A DNA stretch of 5,839 bases from an uncultured Bacilli bacterium (GTDB lineage Bacteria; Bacillota_I; Bacilli_A; RF39; UBA660), in the NCBI GenBank assembly GCA_947628495.1, contig CANRAC010000065.1, positions 1 to 5,839 of the forward strand, given 5' to 3'. The notes under the pieces are model-generated. The model saw only the letters and a program-made list of their open reading frames with translations. It did not search any database and had not been told where the DNA came from. Numbering within the stretch: position 1 is the first letter of the stretch; each line of letters opens with the position of its first letter. Positions 4,988 through 5,839 of the stretch are shown here, piece after piece. A program made the translations under genes and the position numbers.

Positions 4988-5839
4988 ATGAAAGTGGTAG
5001 ATGATTTTCAAGAATATCAAATAATTGGTATGAATAACGGAATGAAAACGGAAATTTGGCATGATGTTATTTTAAAAAGACCAGACCCGCAAATTATATG
5101 GGAAGATACCGAACCTGATATTAAAATAGATGCTATTTATCATCGCAGTAATAAAGGGGGAGGATCATGGGACATAAAAAATAAATCTTTAAATTCATCT
5201 TGGCAAATTCATTATCATGATTTGACCTTTAATTTAAAATTAATGGGTTTTAAACATACTGGTTTATTTCCCGAACAAGCTTATAATTGGAACTTAATTA
5301 TGCAAAAAATAAAACAAGCTAATAGGCCTATTAAAGTTTTAAATTTATTTGCTTATACTGGGGCCGCAAGTATTGCTGCTTTAAAGGCAGGAGCAGAAGT
5401 TGTTCATGTGGATTCTTCCAAAGGCATGGTGGAATGGGCTAAAGAAAATGTTAAATCTTCTCATTTAGAAGATAAACCAATTCGTTTTCTGGTCGATGAT
5501 GTAGTCAAATTTGTTAAAAGAGAAATTAGAAGAGGTCATCAATATGACATAATTTTAATGGATCCTCCTTCTTTTGGCCGCGGTGCCAATAAAGAAGTTT
5601 GGTCTATTGAACATGATTTATTTAATTTAGTAAGTTTATGTCAGGAAATATTTAGTGAAGATGGTATCTTGTTTTTAATTAATTCTTATACGACAGGACT
5701 ATCTAAAACAGTATTAGAAAATATTTTAATTAAAACAATTAATAAAAAGATTCCTGGTTATGTTTCTAGTGATGAGTTAGGAATAAAAATGGCAAATAGT
5801 AATTTGATTTTACCTTGTGGTATCTATGCTCGTTGGGAA
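4988..5839 (+). CDS. Class I SAM-dependent methyltransferase, RlmI-like (COG1092 type), 3' end outside window
   Basis: The frame is open to the window edge and gives 284 residues. The N-terminal ~100 residues are a family-specific lead-in, with RRPDPQ-like KRPDPQ (30-35), YHRSNKGGGSW (51-61) and GFKHTGLFPEQAYNW (87-101). The Rossmann methyltransferase fold follows. SAM-binding motif I is VLNLFAYTGAAS (117-128), the acidic ribose-binding residue is D142 in HVDSSKGM, motif III is around LVDD (168-171), and the catalytic-type motif IV is DPPSFGRG (192-199). INSYTTGLS (231-239) and LPCG (275-278) near the end are also family-like. There is no N-terminal PUA domain like that of RlmI. The chain ends at ARWE, where this family usually ends or nearly so, hence only a few residues and the stop are probably missing. 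Enzymes of this group modify rRNA bases, but the substrate of this subgroup is not known to me, so no symbol is given. Confidence 0.92.
   Translation, partial: MKVVDDFQEYQIIGMNNGMKTEIWHDVILKRPDPQIIWEDTEPDIKIDAIYHRSNKGGGSWDIKNKSLNSSWQIHYHDLTFNLKLMGFKHTGLFPEQAYNWNLIMQKIKQANRPIKVLNLFAYTGAASIAALKAGAEVVHVDSSKGMVEWAKENVKSSHLEDKPIRFLVDDVVKFVKREIRRGHQYDIILMDPPSFGRGANKEVWSIEHDLFNLVSLCQEIFSEDGILFLINSYTTGLSKTVLENILIKTINKKIPGYVSSDELGIKMANSNLILPCGIYARWE

Overview
The window reads as a piece of chromosome from a low-GC Gram-positive bacterium (Bacillota), most likely a Bacilli-type lineage near Erysipelotrichales, RF39 or other uncultured gut Bacilli. That placement is an inference. It rests on AT-rich codon use, GGTGA-type ribosome binding sites, sigma-A style promoters with extended -10 elements, and Gram-positive-like PriA and ParC sequences. 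The standard code fits: tryptophan is TGG throughout, and priA ends in TGA where the family normally ends. All genes lie on the + strand, intergenic gaps are short (59 to 111 bp), and there is no sign of a mobile element, CRISPR array, tRNA or rRNA.

Layout. (1) Bases 1-1341 are the C-terminal 446 residues of the replication-restart helicase PriA, cut by the window edge, with the Zn-binding cysteines and helicase motifs V and VI intact. (2) Bases 1338-1452 hold a near-consensus promoter whose -35 overlaps the priA stop codon. An ~80-nt leader follows, with a small terminator hairpin and an upstream segment that could form a competing hairpin. This is the least explained part of the window. (3) Bases 1453-2346 encode a secreted 297-residue protein: signal peptide, a cysteine-containing N-terminal region I do not recognise, a Lys/Thr-rich linker, a Big2-like Ig domain and an SH3b-like domain, with 10 cysteines in the mature chain. 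(4) Bases 2347-2405 hold a palindromic terminator running into the parC promoter. (5) Bases 2406-4916 encode a complete topoisomerase IV subunit A (ParC, 836 aa) with an acidic C-terminal tail; parE is not next to it. (6) Bases 4915-4987 hold a terminator and a possible short promoter. (7) Bases 4988-5839 encode a class I SAM-dependent methyltransferase of the RlmI-like COG1092 type, running off the window but almost complete.

The genes look like separate transcription units rather than one operon, because a hairpin plus T-run stands in each of the three gaps. PriA and ParC both serve chromosome replication and segregation. The methyltransferase is probably an RNA modification enzyme, and the secreted protein acts outside the cell. 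I see no previously undescribed multi-gene system here. The best leads are the candidate attenuator leader and the cysteine-rich secreted protein it precedes.
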